Source: Chroococcidiopsidaceae cyanobacterium CP_BM_RX_35
GTDB taxonomy: Bacteria > Cyanobacteriota > Cyanobacteriia > Cyanobacteriales > Chroococcidiopsidaceae
Reading direction: 5' to 3'
NCBI GenBank assembly: GCA_019242465.1
Contig: JAFAVL010000279.1
Span: 1 to 6,825 of the forward strand
Length of the DNA: 6,825 nt
Part shown: positions 5,761 through 6,825 of the stretch, piece by piece
Numbering within the stretch: position 1 is the stretch's first letter
Layout: each line of letters opens with the position of its first letter
The notes under the pieces: generated by a model
Told to the model about the DNA's origin: nothing
The model's database searches: none
The model's input: only the letters and a program-made list of their open reading frames with translations
Program-made: the position numbers and the translations under genes

Positions 5761-6825
5761 ATGCAAATTCCCCGCCTGCATCCAGATACAATTGAGGAGG
5801 TCAAGCAACGAGCAGACATTGTGGATGTCATCTCAGAACAGGTTGTCTTACGCAGGCGCGGCAAGGATTTTGTGGGCTTATGTCCCTTCCACGATGAAAA
5901 AACTCCTAGCTTCAGTGTAAGTCCCAGTAAACAGATGTACTACTGTTTTGGCTGTGGGGCGGGAGGAAACACGATTAAGTTTCTGATGGATCTGGGAAAG
6001 CGTGCTTTCAGTGAGGTTGTACTGGAATTGGCGCGACGCTATCAAGTGCAGGTGCAAACCCTAGAGCCAGAGCAGCGGCAAGAATTACAACGCCAACTCA
6101 CGCTACGCGAACAACTGTACGAGATTATGGCGATCACGGCGCAGTTTTATCAATACACCTTACGTCATGCTCAAGGGCAGTCAGCTCAGACATATTTGCA
6201 ATCTGAACGCCAGCTCAGTCAAGAAACCATACAGCAGTTTGGGCTAGGCTATGCTCCTGTTGGGTGGGAAACTCTCTACCGCTATTTAGTCATAGACAAA
6301 CAAAAGCCAGCACAACTTGTAGAGCAAGCCGGGTTGATTCTACCCCGTAAAACTGGGGATGGCTACTATGACAGATTCCGCGATCGCCTGATGATTCCCA
6401 TTCACGATATTCAAGGACGAATAATTGGCTTTGGTGGCAGGAGCTTGGGCGACGAGCAACCTAAGTATCTGAATTCGCCAGAAACGGAGCTGTTTAGCAA
6501 AGGCAAGATTTTGTTTGCCTTAGATCAAGCCAGAACTGCCATTTCCCAGCAGGATCGAGCCGTTGTGGTAGAGGGATATTTTGATGCCATCGCGCTTCAT
6601 GCTGCTGGGATTACCAACGTCGTTGCCTCCCTTGGCACTGCCCTCAGCTCAGACCAGGTGCGGCAACTGTTACGCTATACAGAATCAAAACAGTTGGTGT
6701 TTAACTTTGATGCCGATGCCGCTGGAACTAAAGCTTCCATACGGGCAATTGGGGAAATTGGCAACCTCGCCTATCGAGGTGAAGTTCAGCTACGGATTCT
6801 CAACCTACCTGAAGGCAAAGACGCC
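5761..6825 (+). CDS. dnaG: DnaG, DNA primase (N-terminal 355 codons, truncated by window edge)
   Basis: DnaG synthesises RNA primers for replication, working with the DnaB helicase. The visible part starts MQIPRLHPDTIEEVKQRADI and contains the CHC2-type zinc-binding domain with ligands Cys41, His44, Cys62 and Cys65 (CPFH and CFGC). The RNA-polymerase core follows, with its basic motif at 202-227 (YDRFRDRLMIP to GFGGR), PKYLNSPET (235-241) and LFSKGKILFALDQA (244-257). The TOPRIM catalytic residues are in place: Glu271 in VVEGYFDA (269-276), and Asp317 and Asp319 in NFDADAAG (315-322). The C-terminal half of TOPRIM and the helicase-binding domain lie beyond the edge; full-length primases are about 600-650 residues. 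The ATG at 5761 is secure, since an in-frame TAG stands at 5740-5742 with no other usual start between. The frame is open to the last base of the window. Confidence 0.97.
   Translation, partial: MQIPRLHPDTIEEVKQRADIVDVISEQVVLRRRGKDFVGLCPFHDEKTPSFSVSPSKQMYYCFGCGAGGNTIKFLMDLGKRAFSEVVLELARRYQVQVQTLEPEQRQELQRQLTLREQLYEIMAITAQFYQYTLRHAQGQSAQTYLQSERQLSQETIQQFGLGYAPVGWETLYRYLVIDKQKPAQLVEQAGLILPRKTGDGYYDRFRDRLMIPIHDIQGRIIGFGGRSLGDEQPKYLNSPETELFSKGKILFALDQARTAISQQDRAVVVEGYFDAIALHAAGITNVVASLGTALSSDQVRQLLRYTESKQLVFNFDADAAGTKASIRAIGEIGNLAYRGEVQLRILNLPEGKDA
6380..6387. repeat. HIP1 octamer GCGATCGC
   Basis: An exact copy inside dnaG, in the codons of the basic FRDRL motif. Confidence 0.85.

Overview
The window is a piece of a cyanobacterial chromosome. 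Three things point that way: a run of cell-envelope genes in the order purC - Omp85/BamA - lpxC - fabZ - lpxA, which I recall as a cyanobacterial arrangement; an Omp85 protein with a proline-rich linker ahead of three POTRA domains; and four exact copies of the octamer GCGATCGC (HIP1), which is over-represented in many cyanobacteria. The genus cannot be settled from the sequence.

Layout. On the minus strand, reading right to left, are purC (4322-5059, purine synthesis), bamA/Omp85 (1678-4245, outer-membrane protein insertion), lpxC (792-1676), fabZ (293-823) and the first 94 codons of lpxA (1-284, cut by the window edge). The last four are packed tightly: one base between bamA and lpxC, a 32-base overlap of lpxC and fabZ, and an 8-base gap between fabZ and lpxA. 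On the plus strand, diverging from purC, are a small predicted lipoprotein of unknown function (5252-5701, or from 5195) and the first 355 codons of dnaG (5761-6825, cut by the window edge).

How the genes work together. LpxA and LpxC carry out the first two steps of lipid A synthesis on UDP-GlcNAc, starting from a 3-hydroxyacyl-ACP. FabZ dehydrates that same 3-hydroxyacyl-ACP for fatty acid synthesis, so it competes with LpxA for substrate. Omp85/BamA inserts beta-barrel proteins into the membrane whose outer leaflet holds the lipid A product. The block therefore looks like an outer-membrane building operon, with purC in front either as co-transcribed housekeeping or by inherited gene order. 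DnaG primase belongs to replication and has no evident link to the rest.

I found no mobile element, CRISPR array, RNA gene or new multi-gene system. The points worth a second look are small: a perfect 18-bp palindrome in the purC/lipoprotein intergenic region whose half-site recurs before dnaG; a palindrome flanked by 9-bp direct repeats at the lpxC/fabZ junction; two substitutions at conserved PurC positions; repeat-built proline-rich DNA in bamA; and the unrecognised lipoprotein.
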